A DNA stretch of 64,000 bases from Dermatemys mawii (Eukaryota > Chordata > Testudines > Dermatemydidae). The position numbers were made by a program, and so were the translations under genes. Positions 22,201 through 34,200 of this stretch are shown piece by piece. Position 1 is the first letter of the stretch. Each line of letters begins with the position of its first letter. Under the pieces are notes generated by a model. The model made no database searches. It saw only the letters and a list, made by a program, of their open reading frames with translations, and was not told the DNA's origin. The stretch is taken from contig ML677385.1 in assembly GCA_007922305.1 (NCBI GenBank), positions 1,882,566 to 1,946,565 of the forward strand, written 5' to 3'.

Positions 22201-25200
22201 AACAGTATCCCATCACAGAGTCTGCTGAGACACAGGCTAAGGTAGTTGCATTTAGTCCCCTCTGCACTTACAAATATCAGTAAAAATATTTGGATGGTGG
22301 ATATTGAGGCATGATCAGGCCAACAAATGTTATGGACTGGAAGTAGGGATTAGAAGGAGATTTGTAAGTCTCATGAGAGCAGAGGGGCTGGATTTAGGCT
22401 TTTTTGAGGTCTGATAATTGAAACTTTATCTATGAATATGTCAGTGCAACTGCACACATAATTTGTACATGGAGCTAACATGGCTGTGTTTGCAAATCAT
22501 GTATCTGAATATGCAAGTGGTCAGTAGTATCTCTTTTTGCCTTCTGAGCATGCAAATTAGGCAAGCAGTTGCATATGTAGTGTGCACAGAAAAGCAAACC
22601 CTCAGACACATCATCTGCTTAACATCCTCTGAGCATTCGTTTCTCACTGCTTTTGGATGCTGACTGGAAGAATAGTTGCTCTCAGTTCACTGTTGAGAAA
22701 GTTCCACATACTAAAAATAGCTATAGAAAAAAGGTTGGTTCTCTTTGCTTTTCTTCCTGCTTTAGCTGGTGCTGCATTTGCTCTCCTGCGGATCGCAGCT
22801 CACATTCTTCCCCTTAGTATTGCCATGGAGTAAAATTTTCAAAAGTATGTAAGCGACTTAGGCATTTAAATCCTATTTTCAAAAGTACTTTAGAGACATA
22901 TTTACATATTTAGGGGCCTAAAGATGCAGACGATACCTAGGGAGATTTTCAAAAGTTTCTAAGCAGGAATTTCACCTAGATGCTTTTGGCACCAAAATAT
23001 CTTTGTAAAGCCTAAACAATACAGGGGGTAATTCTGCACTGAGTTTTTGTGCACTAACTGCTGCATATTAGATAGTCGCAGTAATTACATATACACAGTC
23101 ACTTCAATATAATTCAGTGTGACTACACTAGTTGTCTACAATGTCTACATTATCTATGATGTATCATGCCCTTTGGCAGCTAATAGCCTAAGTCTAAGGC
23201 TATGTCTACACTACATTGTCTATGTCTACACTATGTCTACACTACACAGCTGTGCTGCTACAGCCAAGCCACTAGAAGGCATGCAGTGTAGCTGTTGTTT
23301 GTTGGCAGAAGAGAGGTCTCCTGCCACAAAAAAATTCTGTTTCCAATGAGCAGCAGCAAGGTTGGGTTTTTTTAACACCCCTGAATGACAAAAGTTTTGC
23401 CAACGACATTCCAGTGTAGACAAAGCCTAATTGAAAATCAGTGGGACTTAAGACCCTGAGTACCTAAGGGTATGTCTTCACTACCTGCCGGAATGGCGGG
23501 TAGTGATCAATCTATCAGGGATCAATTTATCGCATCTAGTGTAGATGCAATAAATCGATCCCTGGTCACTCTGCCTTCAACTCCTGTAATCCACCAAGAT
23601 GAGAAGCAGAGGTGGAGTCGACGGGGGAGCAGCCCCGCGCCAAGAGGACGCGAGGTAAGTCGACCTAAGATATGCCAACTTCAGCTACGCTATTCTCGTA
23701 GCTGAAGTTGCGTATCTTAGGTCAACCCCCACCCTCCGGTGTAGACGAGGGCTAAGTAAGTTTTGAAAATGGAATGTAGCCTCTTAAATAACTTAGGCAT
23801 TTTTGAAAATTTGACTTGTGATCAGAGTGTTTTCTGAATCTAAAGATAATATATTCTAAATAATACGCCCTATGAATGTTGAGATATTCTCTACAGAATG
23901 AGTCTTAAACAGCATGATGAGGTGCTGCCTCCCCGCAATGGATCAATGTGTGCACTTCAATGGAAGAATGGTATGGGTATCACTAAAACTATCAATCTGC
24001 AAAAGTTTTAGAGACCTTTATTGCTGGCAAAGTTGCACATCAGTTCCTTGTAGCACTTTGCCATTAGTTTCATCAGAGATCTATTGAAACCATATGGAAA
24101 GTGCTGTGCTGGAGCGGATGGACAAACAAATTATATTCATTATAATTTCAAACTCTATAATGCCGCTGAGACTACAAAATAAAAAGAACAAGTTTCATAG
24201 CAAAATATCAAACATCATGGTACTAGTAGGCCATTAATAACATTTATAGGAAATAAAATGTGTATTAATTTATAATGAATGTAGTGCTTTTGAAAGGGGT
24301 AAAAGTCTCAATTGACCACAGAAAGTATGCATAAGCAGCAGCATTTTCAATCCTCCATACAATGTATCTCAACCTTGTTCTAGGTGGAATATTTCAAGTG
24401 TTAGGAGAGTAATCTAATCTCTGTGAACATTCAGTACTTGCTCTTTCTCCTGTGACTGCCAGTCGGAGTCAGGGCCGGCTCCAGACACCAGCATAGGAAA
24501 CACATGCCTGGGGCCGCACTTTGTAAGGGGCGGCATTCTGGCCGCGCGCCGCCCTCCCTTCTCTCTTCCGGCCGCACCTTGGCCACGCCATCTCCCCTTT
24601 GCTCCTCCAGCCGTGCCACAGCCGCACCACCCCGCCATCCCCCCACTTTTTTTTTCTCTGGCAGTGTTCCTCCAGCTGCCCTTTCTTCTTTGCTTGGGGT
24701 GGCAAAAAAGTTAGAGCCGTCCCTGGCTGGAGTGCCAACTATACTGAACTATGGTAGTGGTTTTAAGGTTTGGATACTGGTCAGTAGGAATTGTTTTTAT
24801 GAGGCAGTTGGTGCCACTGATGGTTTGTAATGTATGCTCCTCATATGTTTTCTTTTAGTGTGAAGACCGGAAAGTAGAATTCTTGCATGAAACCCTAAAG
24901 AAAGTTGGTGACAGGTTTTTAAATTCATTCCCACCTGTCATTTCTCTATCACTACATTCATCTGTCACCTACCTCGGTTTCTTCATTAATGATGCCCATG
25001 CAAATGTCATCAAAGAGTTTGCTGTGGCTTTTGCTACTGAGGCTTCGATCTTGGCAGGTACCATCAATGTCTATTGGAAACTGTAGTAATTTAAGTAACT
25101 GCTGAATTTCTGATGGGGCTCAGATCAGATTCTGTTGTTCACTTCAAGCAACCATCCCACCCCAAAGTTTTGAAAAAATTATGCCTGGGGAAAGTGAGGG

Positions 25201-28200
25201 GCAAGAGATGAGAAGAGCTGGGCCCTGCTTTCTCACTTATTTTACACAGCAGACATAATGTATCAGCCTAAGATATCACTTTTTCCCAAAAGCCACATGC
25301 ATAAAATGGCAGTTCATGGTGTTCTTATTATCTTTGTGAAATCTAAGCAAAGTCTTCACTTTGAACATTCTGTAGGCAATTACTGGGTAGAATTATCTGT
25401 AAAATATATATACTATGTATATCTCTCTATTTAGGCACTTAACTGTGGTCATCGCCATGGTTTCTGAGGCAGGCTTGATGTCCGTTCAGTGTTGCATTGC
25501 TAAACAGCAGCTTCAGGTCAAGGGGTTACCTTAGTAGGAGTATGAGCTTCTTGTAAAAATAAATTAATGCATACATTGGAAACATAATGTGAAGTATTAA
25601 GGTTCCGAGCCTCCAAAATGGAAAGGGACGGAGAATATAAAACTTCATCAGCCCTAAACTTGAAGCCTGGCACATCATTTAGGAAAATGGTGAGTTTTAT
25701 GTTCATGGATGAGGAAGGGAGGAAATTCAAGAGAAAACAAATGAGTCCAGAAGGACTACATCAACATAAACCTTATTACATCAGAGCCTCTAGCTCTATG
25801 CTTTAGTTATGGCAGTGTGGGAAGGTGATGGGCCCCTTTGGCTTTTGGCGATGTTCAGGTTACTAAGGTCATGCCATGAAGAAGGGGAGGCAGGAAGAAA
25901 GTTAGGCATCCAAACAGATCTGTAAATGTCTGAAATTCCTAAAATGCCCACATAGACTAGTCAGCTCTCATGGTTTGGGACTGAGTCACAGATTTCCCTT
26001 CAGGGACCTGTGCTTCAGAGTTATCCTTGAAAACTGCATGTCTGAGACATGACATATTGAAATAGAACTTTACTACATTGATGTCACAGATCAAATCAAT
26101 AAATATCACTAAGAATGCCAAAGGCTACATTTAAGACAAAAGGTTAAATGCTGGGTCCATCTTACACTGCAATAAGAAGAAGAAGAGGGAAAGGTAAGGA
26201 TACATTCAAAGCAAGGTTTCTTATGCTGGGGAAGGGAGAGGAATGGAAGACTCTATGAAGTCCACTAAGGACTTTGCAATACAGCTCTGGGATGTGCTTG
26301 GATGTGACAGTGATGAGTACTATCGATAGCCTTATAATATACCGACAGTAATGGGTATAATAAGGCTTGATAGAAAGGAGGACAAAGAGGGGATCAGTCT
26401 GTATATTTGTCTTTCTTAGAGTTTTCCTTAGCACTCATCACATCAGCATACAAGTGTTCGGCATATAGGAGCCATGGATTTCCCACCAAGCAATCTCCAT
26501 AGATCCTGACCTCTTTTCTCCTGCCCCGGGATAACAGAGGTTACTGCAGGCCTAGGGCTTCAGTCACCCAGTACTGCTCCTGTATGAGGAAAGGAAAAAG
26601 ATAGCTGGAACCCTTAACCCCAAAACTATCTCCTCGTAGGAGAGAGAAAGGTGGGCTATGGGGGAAGGGGCCTGTTTCAAAGCCATTATCTAAGCAACCT
26701 CTTCTTCACCATGTGTCCCACCTCCTCCTCACACTCAGTCAGCTCGCTACCCTAATTGGAAGGCACTGTCTCCCCATACGCAGGGGTGCTGGAGCAATGT
26801 GTACAATGGGGGTGCTGCTGAGAGCCATTGAAGCAAACTGTAAACCCTGTATATGATGGAAACCACTTCAAGCCAGGGGGTGCAGCAGCACCCCCAGCAT
26901 CCCGAGTCCCAGCACCTGTGTCCATCTGTCATCTTCCAGCATTCTGATTTCCATGGTTGGCAGTCAGGACAGTCGCAGGGAAAGGAGAGGAGTCACAAGT
27001 GTGCAGAGGAGTTTGTGGTAGGGTCAGGAGAACATGGAGGGTAGGCACTATGCAGCTGTATCACAGAGACAGAGAGAATACCTCTGTCAGGGTCTATGGA
27101 GTTATATGCAACTGCAGAGCCCGAGTGGACTGCACACCAGCTGATGGTTTAGAGCTAGGATTTGGTTGATGGTATTTTCTTCTCTGAGAAGTAATATTTT
27201 GTAGAAGAAAATAAGGGACTATTTATTGGTGAACCAGAAAGAATGAAATATTTTTTTTAGAAGAAGAGTGAACTCTGCATATCACCAGATCAAGAATGTT
27301 TACCTGGAAATCATGTAATAGTCTGAAAGATTGCCTTTGGTTACTACATTGTTTCATATACTTCGCAGAAGTCTATGGAATAAAATTCTGCTTTGTGCTG
27401 CTAAATAAACAGCCTAGATAAACTTCACCTCATTTTGTGACCTTATAGGATTATTATTTTATTCCTAGATTGCCGCGTGAAACCCTGCACAAAGCAGCTG
27501 CACCTTACCCTGGCTCATAAGTTTTATCCTCACCACCAAAAAACTTTGGAACAATTAGCCAAATCTATCAACCCAGGACAAAGCTGCGTGTGGACAGCTG
27601 TTTTGTATTCTAGAGATATGCGCTTTGTAAATTACCAGGTACAGCGTTCAACATTCCTTAATCTTCTGTAGTCATGTATTTAAAAGCCTTCTTAAAGCAT
27701 ATTTGTTTTTTATTTATGAAAAAAATGTGTGTGCATAAGTCATAATTTCAGTATTCATTGCAATGCAAGGTGCTTCTTTTGACTGAAAAAATTGTATTCT
27801 CAAATCAGGGGATGATAACCGTGTGACATTGTATGGCTATTGATATGCAGACCAGTCAGATATAATTCCAAACTCAAATAGGAAAACTTAATTTTAGACT
27901 ATTATGAAGAGTGAAAATAAGAAGACAGAAAATAAGAATGAAGTATTGGAAAGTACCAGAATTCTTCCAGGCAAGATCACTGAATAACAGTAAAAACATA
28001 ACTTAGTTGACTGTACCTACCTCGGAAAAACCTGTAAGGGCTGAATACCGTAATGTAAGGCAGGACTATATCCTGATGATTTTCTGCTCAAAGGATTTTT
28101 GATTAAAATTGGTCAACATTTTTCAATGAAGTTTTTTCATTAAAACGTCTAATTTTTTTCATGACATTTTCTCCATTTTTCAACCGGATCAGTACAACAT

Positions 28201-31200
28201 ATCATTATTTGAATTACAGCAGCACCTCAGGGCCCTAGTCAAGGACCAGGGTCTTCTTGTGCTAGGCACTGTACAAACAAAGCACAAAGACAGTCTCTGC
28301 CCCACAGATCTTACAGTTTAAGTATAAGACAAGAGATAACAGCCCAGAGTACAACACTATGAACCTAAGTGTGATTTTTTTTCAATGCCAGATAATTGTA
28401 AATTATGGAAAACATACCTACAAATATTTCTGTCTTTTTAAAACTATTCTACACTTGTTATGGAAAATAAGATTTTTATGAACAGCAAATGTCTGTTTTT
28501 ATATATATTGTAAGAGTCCACTACCCTCTTTTTCTCTATGATAAGGAAAAATGTCATTGAAGAATAAGCTACAGTATAAAAAACAGAGAAACAATTTAAG
28601 GTACATAGTTGAGCAGCTCTTCTCTGAAATGCTCCATCAGTTATAAGATCAATGTTCTGGAAATGAGATCTTACGTGCATTTGAAAACGTTTCCTTTGTT
28701 AATTCCCCACCAGATCTTGCAAGCACTCTTTCAGTACAAGCCTCAGAACATTGATGAACTAATGCTGAATACTGGAGATCTGATATATGTTGACCGATCA
28801 CAACAATCCGATGTTAGTGATGGCTGGGTAATTGGTACCTCGCACCGGACTGGCTGCAGAGGATTCCTTCCTGAAAATTACACAGAAAAAGCCAATGAGT
28901 CAGATACTTGGGTTAAACACAGGTTAGTAAAGCTCCTCTCTCTAATGTCCAATGCTGTGCATGCACAGTTATAAGTACTGATGTATATTAGCTCCCTTCT
29001 ATAGTATAAAGCAGCACCTCTTGGTAGGTATTGGAACCCTACAAAGTTGCTGATCACTTTGGCAAGAGATATCTGAAGAACTGAGACACAAAATCTAAAC
29101 TTCCTTAAATGCTGATATTTAATTAATTATAACTCAAACCAATTAACTTTTTTAAAATTCATACAAAATTTTATATCACTGAACAGATTATGTACTGGAA
29201 ACTTGGTGAAGGCATACTATAGACTTCATAGAAAACAAAGAGGCTGAATGTGTGCTTTAAGTGAAAAAAAGAGGCCAACCATAACGATGGCGGCACTACT
29301 ACATCTTCATCATCATCATCATAATAATAATAATTTAGGTACCTAATAGTTTCACTGAATCTGCATGAATGACTTTAAATGATCAGTTTCAAATAAACAT
29401 ATAGGTATATGAAATGCAAAATGTTATTGTTCAGGAAGCTCTGGCAGGGTATCTTAGAATCAGTTTTTGTGACATGGACTAAATGCTAGTGGAAAACAAA
29501 ATGCAGGTTCTTTGATGCTGTCTTCATTCAGAATATTATAAGATGGAGAAATCCATAGAGACCATGCATAGAAAAATGCTGGAGATTCTCTAGCTGAAGT
29601 TCTAATGTGAACACATATTTTGGAGCTATTAAAATATAGACAAGGATCATCTTTCAGGAATTTCTGTTAGCAAATCTTAGATTAGAGGAGGAACACACCC
29701 TGAAGAATGCTCTCTAGAGCCATGCCCTCCAGCTGCCTTGGTATGGCCCTTCAAACTGCAGGGTCTCTAGCATGCAGAGTTTTTGCATGAGGGCTTCCAT
29801 GGACTTCAGGGCAGGGGACAAATATGCACTGGAACTGTAATGTCTCCCACTTCCATGCTCCCTATTGCATTTACTCACTGGTTTGTTCCCCTGTGCCTGT
29901 GTCACACAAAAGGAGTGTCTGTCCTATCAATTCAAGAGTCTCTTTCATGAGTGCAGAGATCAATTTGTGTCTTATACATAAGTGATTGTTACTCAGGTAT
30001 AGTCCCTCTACACTGAAACTTGGCATTCAAAGACTCAACTCAGAAACAGTTTCCATACCAAATTGGCGTGAGTTGTTTTTAGAGGGCTTAGGAACATTAA
30101 AATAAAAGGATTGTGGCTGCAGATGCTTTTTGGTCCCTATGAAACTTAAAAACCTTAATGAATTTTAGAAGAAAATATTCTCCAATACAGATCGGCCCCT
30201 TGGTCTATGTTCTGCTTATTGCATCTTCTTTCCTCTTGTTTTTCATTGTTAGAGGTTACAGTGATAATTAGAAATGAAGAAATGTGGAGGCTGCTTCCCC
30301 ACATAGGTGCCACCTTGATCTTGATGATCTTACCTCATTTCAAAGACATCTGTCTCTGTACTGCATTTTGCTCTGTAGTTGCAAGCTCTGCAGATGGTAT
30401 TTATAGATAAGAGCTTAGCTTTCTACACAAAGTTGCAAAATAGTCTTGCTGTATCCTTGAAGAAAGTGAGCTAACCGTGTATTATTTCCTGTTTGGCACA
30501 TTTCTGAGGGTTTACACACTCTCCTTGCCATTAATTAGTATCTGTTTAACATTATATGGGACAGTTCGTAGGTCAGAAACAGCATGGTATGGTAAGTGTA
30601 TAAAAAAATTTGGCACAGGAAGTATACCCATGGACTAAGAACTCACTTATGTCCCTCCTGGAGCTACACAGTCCTTCGATCTGACTATGTAGAAAAAGCA
30701 GGTCTACTCACCTACTTGTCCACCAAGGGTAGGATGGGTGGGGATGGGATGAAGCCTTAGTTCCACCACCCTTCACTCAATGGTCAAGTAGCTGAGCCAG
30801 CATGTGGGGGACATGAGCTGTAGTAATCTGGCGCTGGTGTAGACCACCAGGAGGAAGTAGGAGGAGATTTTTGTGTTTCCCTATCTGCCGGCAGCTACAA
30901 AAATTCCCAGCTCTATTTGTGTTGCTTCATTTGTCTATACCTTTCTTCAATGGACACTTGAGCAGTGTCAACTAGTGAGCAAAAACCCTCCCTAGTGAAT
31001 TTTTCTTCCAAGCTTCCCTTCACTTTATCACTGCGCTTGTGATGAAACTGTCTCTTCCTCTGATGAATGCAAGTTTCCTTGGAGATAGGCTCAACTCCTA
31101 TGTTTTCTGCCATTTCTTTGGCAGCAGTGATGGCATCTTCAAATCCGTTGTCTCTGTTGGCCACAACGAAATCAAGGCAGTGTCTCATCAAAGTAGTAGT

Positions 31201-34200
31201 GGTCATGATGTCCATTGACAATGTTTACTTGGAACAGGATATCGGGCCAAACCACAGCTGAGACCAGAAATTGAAAGTCAGTGATCTGATTGCCAGGCTT
31301 TGCGCCTCGTGTGGGATTCAGGCCTTGGATTTACTCAACTGCGCCAGTTCCATCAGGGCATCGGAAACCTCAGTTACTTGGGACTTCAATGACCTTATGC
31401 TGTCAATGTGCCTCTCTCAGCAAGTGTCATTTAATGGCTTCATTATGGTGACCAAACAGCAAGTGTGAAAAATCAGGATGGAGGTGGGGGTAATAGAAGC
31501 TTATATAAGAAAAAGACCCAAAAATCGGGACTGTCCCTATTAAATCGGGACATCTGGTCACCCTGGGCTTCATGGTCAGATTTGTAACATTGGCCATAAG
31601 GATCTTCCACCTGATACCTGATGCTGAAAACAGGATATCTATCCTTTCCAGTTCTCCAAAGAGTGATACTGAATCTAGAGATGATGATGCATCTGACACA
31701 ACCAGGTTGAGGGAATGGCAGCCACAAGGCACGAAGAAAGCTCTTGGATTCAGCACAAGGATCCTTGCCTAGACTCTACTGTTTCTTCCCTTCATGTTCA
31801 CACCATTTTCATAGCTTTGGCTGTGCCAGTCCTGAAGCTTTACTTTATTTTAATAGAGAACGTTCATAAACAGTTCTGTTAGGCCTTTTCCAGTAGAGTC
31901 ATTCACAGACCAGAAACAGATTTAGTGTTTCTTTATTTGGATACAGCCATCCTCGGCGTCAACAAATCTTACTGTAAATGACATCTTTTCACTGTGGCTA
32001 ATATTAGAAATACAGTTTATTATTACGGGGTAGTATTTTGCTTTGTCAAGCTGCATCAATATGTTATGATATTGCAGTAATGGTCCATTGCTTTTCTATG
32101 AACTACTAGACGTTGATATTCATGCATGACATCATCGTATTTCTCAAGAAGCTCTACCAATCTGAGGAAATCACAGTTATGTTCAGTGAACAACTTATCT
32201 GACAAGCCCCAGAAAGACAAATCATTCTTTACAAGGAACTGGGTAATTCAGATAAGACATTCAAGCAAGTTTCTCCAATGCTGGGTTTCTACATTAATAA
32301 TGCACTGGTTTTCTGCATCTATGCATTTATTTAGCTTGAGCCTGGATTCGACCTCCACCCATTTAGAGTAGGCTGTAATATGGCCTGGTGATTTTTCATA
32401 TTGTTTCAGAGAATCAGCTAAATTATGCCAGTAATTGTACCCTTAAAGCACAAGCAACGATTCTGCATTCTTGTCAAATATTTTGCAACAAAACCAGAAT
32501 ACTTTGTCAGTCAATTTCAAGTAAACTAGCCAATCCCAATTCAGTTTCTGACCATATTGAGCACTCTTTCACAATGCGACTTTGTCACTTCTGCTCATTT
32601 AATGCAAATATCGTATCCTTGATTTTTTCTGACCCATTCAAAATTGTACAATCAATTATGGCAGAGTTTAGGATCACTGGCCATAAAGCAGGATCTGATG
32701 TATCGATCTGTGATGTGCAATTTTTCTCACTGCTGTTTCTGTCATCATGCGAGGCTGATTCTTCTTTATCATCTCTCTCCTTTTCATGTAAACCAGAGTT
32801 TTCTTTGTCATTATTCGCCTTTTCATGTGAACCACATCCTTCTTTATCATCACTCTCCTTTTCACCACCAGGAAAACTGAATGATTCTCCATCACTTTCC
32901 TCACATTTCCATTCCTTATCTTCAGGTAACTCTGATAATTCCATAGTAATAAGTCTTCCATCATTTACACTTCACTCCTCAATTTCTTCTGCACTGCGAT
33001 GATCGCAACTTCCCTAAAGTCTGGTCTATGCTGTTCTGTTTCAGATGTTTTCCCATCAGATTTGCCCCTTACTGCAAACTAGATTGCAACTGACATTTTC
33101 GGTTCCTATACTGAGCTCCTGAAGGCTTCTTCTTGGGCATCTTTTCTGTATAGGGGAAAATAGACAGTATTAGGGAGAGCAAAAGTCTGTGTTCCGCAGT
33201 CTTAGAAAGTCATCAAACATTACCTGTAAAACATGGCAAAAGAAGAAATAGTATTTCTTTTCTATTGTGGCATAAATATAGGTTCACTAGTTATCTCTGG
33301 CATTTCATTAAATATGTCCTTTATTAATCGCTATGTACACTCTTAAGTCTTAGAAGACAGTACGCTTTCATAAATACACGATAAAACAAGATTCACAATA
33401 TTGCAGCTGGACTCTCACTTCTGTTCAGTTTGTTCTTATATCTCACTCACTGACTGACTGGCAACGCCCACGCCCCTGATATACTTGTGAGAGCATGGCT
33501 GACAACATATTAGGAGGTTCAAAGAAAAGGTAGTTCTCAAAGTCTGGAAGCTTCCACAAGATTCTACAAGGTCCAGAACATTCCCGGAGGTTAGTGAAAA
33601 ATGAATCCACATATGGAATACCTGAAACATTTTACTTCATACATTCTATTTTCCCTTTTATTGCTAACAACCAAAAACTGCACCCCAATTCCGGCACCAC
33701 CCAATCCCGGCATCCCAAGTTGTTATTGAGATCAATCCCACAACTCCCATTCAAACAGAATGGGCAGGATCTGCTTCAGCCTACAAATTCCACAGAAACA
33801 ATAGGGATTGCCCAGGTGGTTGAAGGAAAGTAAGTCATGAAGTAAAAAAATCCCAAAGAGGTTTCGGGGGGAATTAAATCAATTTGGGTTGATGACGTGA
33901 AAACATCTTGACAGACAGGCAGCAATCATATGTAGATAGTTAATCTTGTATCATTTTAAGTTTACCAAACTTTTTATTTGCTTTCTCTCTGGCATGGATA
34001 ATACAGAGTGTTCTCATTTTGGGTACCATCAGAATTATGGGCAGAGCTATAACAGGAGGACCATTACGCTAAGAGGTACTATTGATTGCATCAATCACAA
34101 ACCTCTTTGAGATTGGGCATGAGTGCTCCTTTCAATTATATTTAACTCACTGGTTGAGTTAATCAGAAGCCCCCCACCTAAGACAAACATTGATTGTGAA

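Larger units (their letters stand above)
21929..24858. other. UBASH3A intron 3
   Basis: Holds two Harbinger-like miniature elements only 40 bp apart (23198-23427, 23468-23752), a hAT-like miniature element (24470-24725), and blocks with TTTTCAAAAGT near 22836, 22880 and 22951 that look like diverged fold-back elements. Confidence 0.6.

Noticed and set aside
24414..24830. Overlapping open frames on both strands
   Set aside because: They fall in a GC-rich miniature element (24470-24725) and have no recognisable domain.
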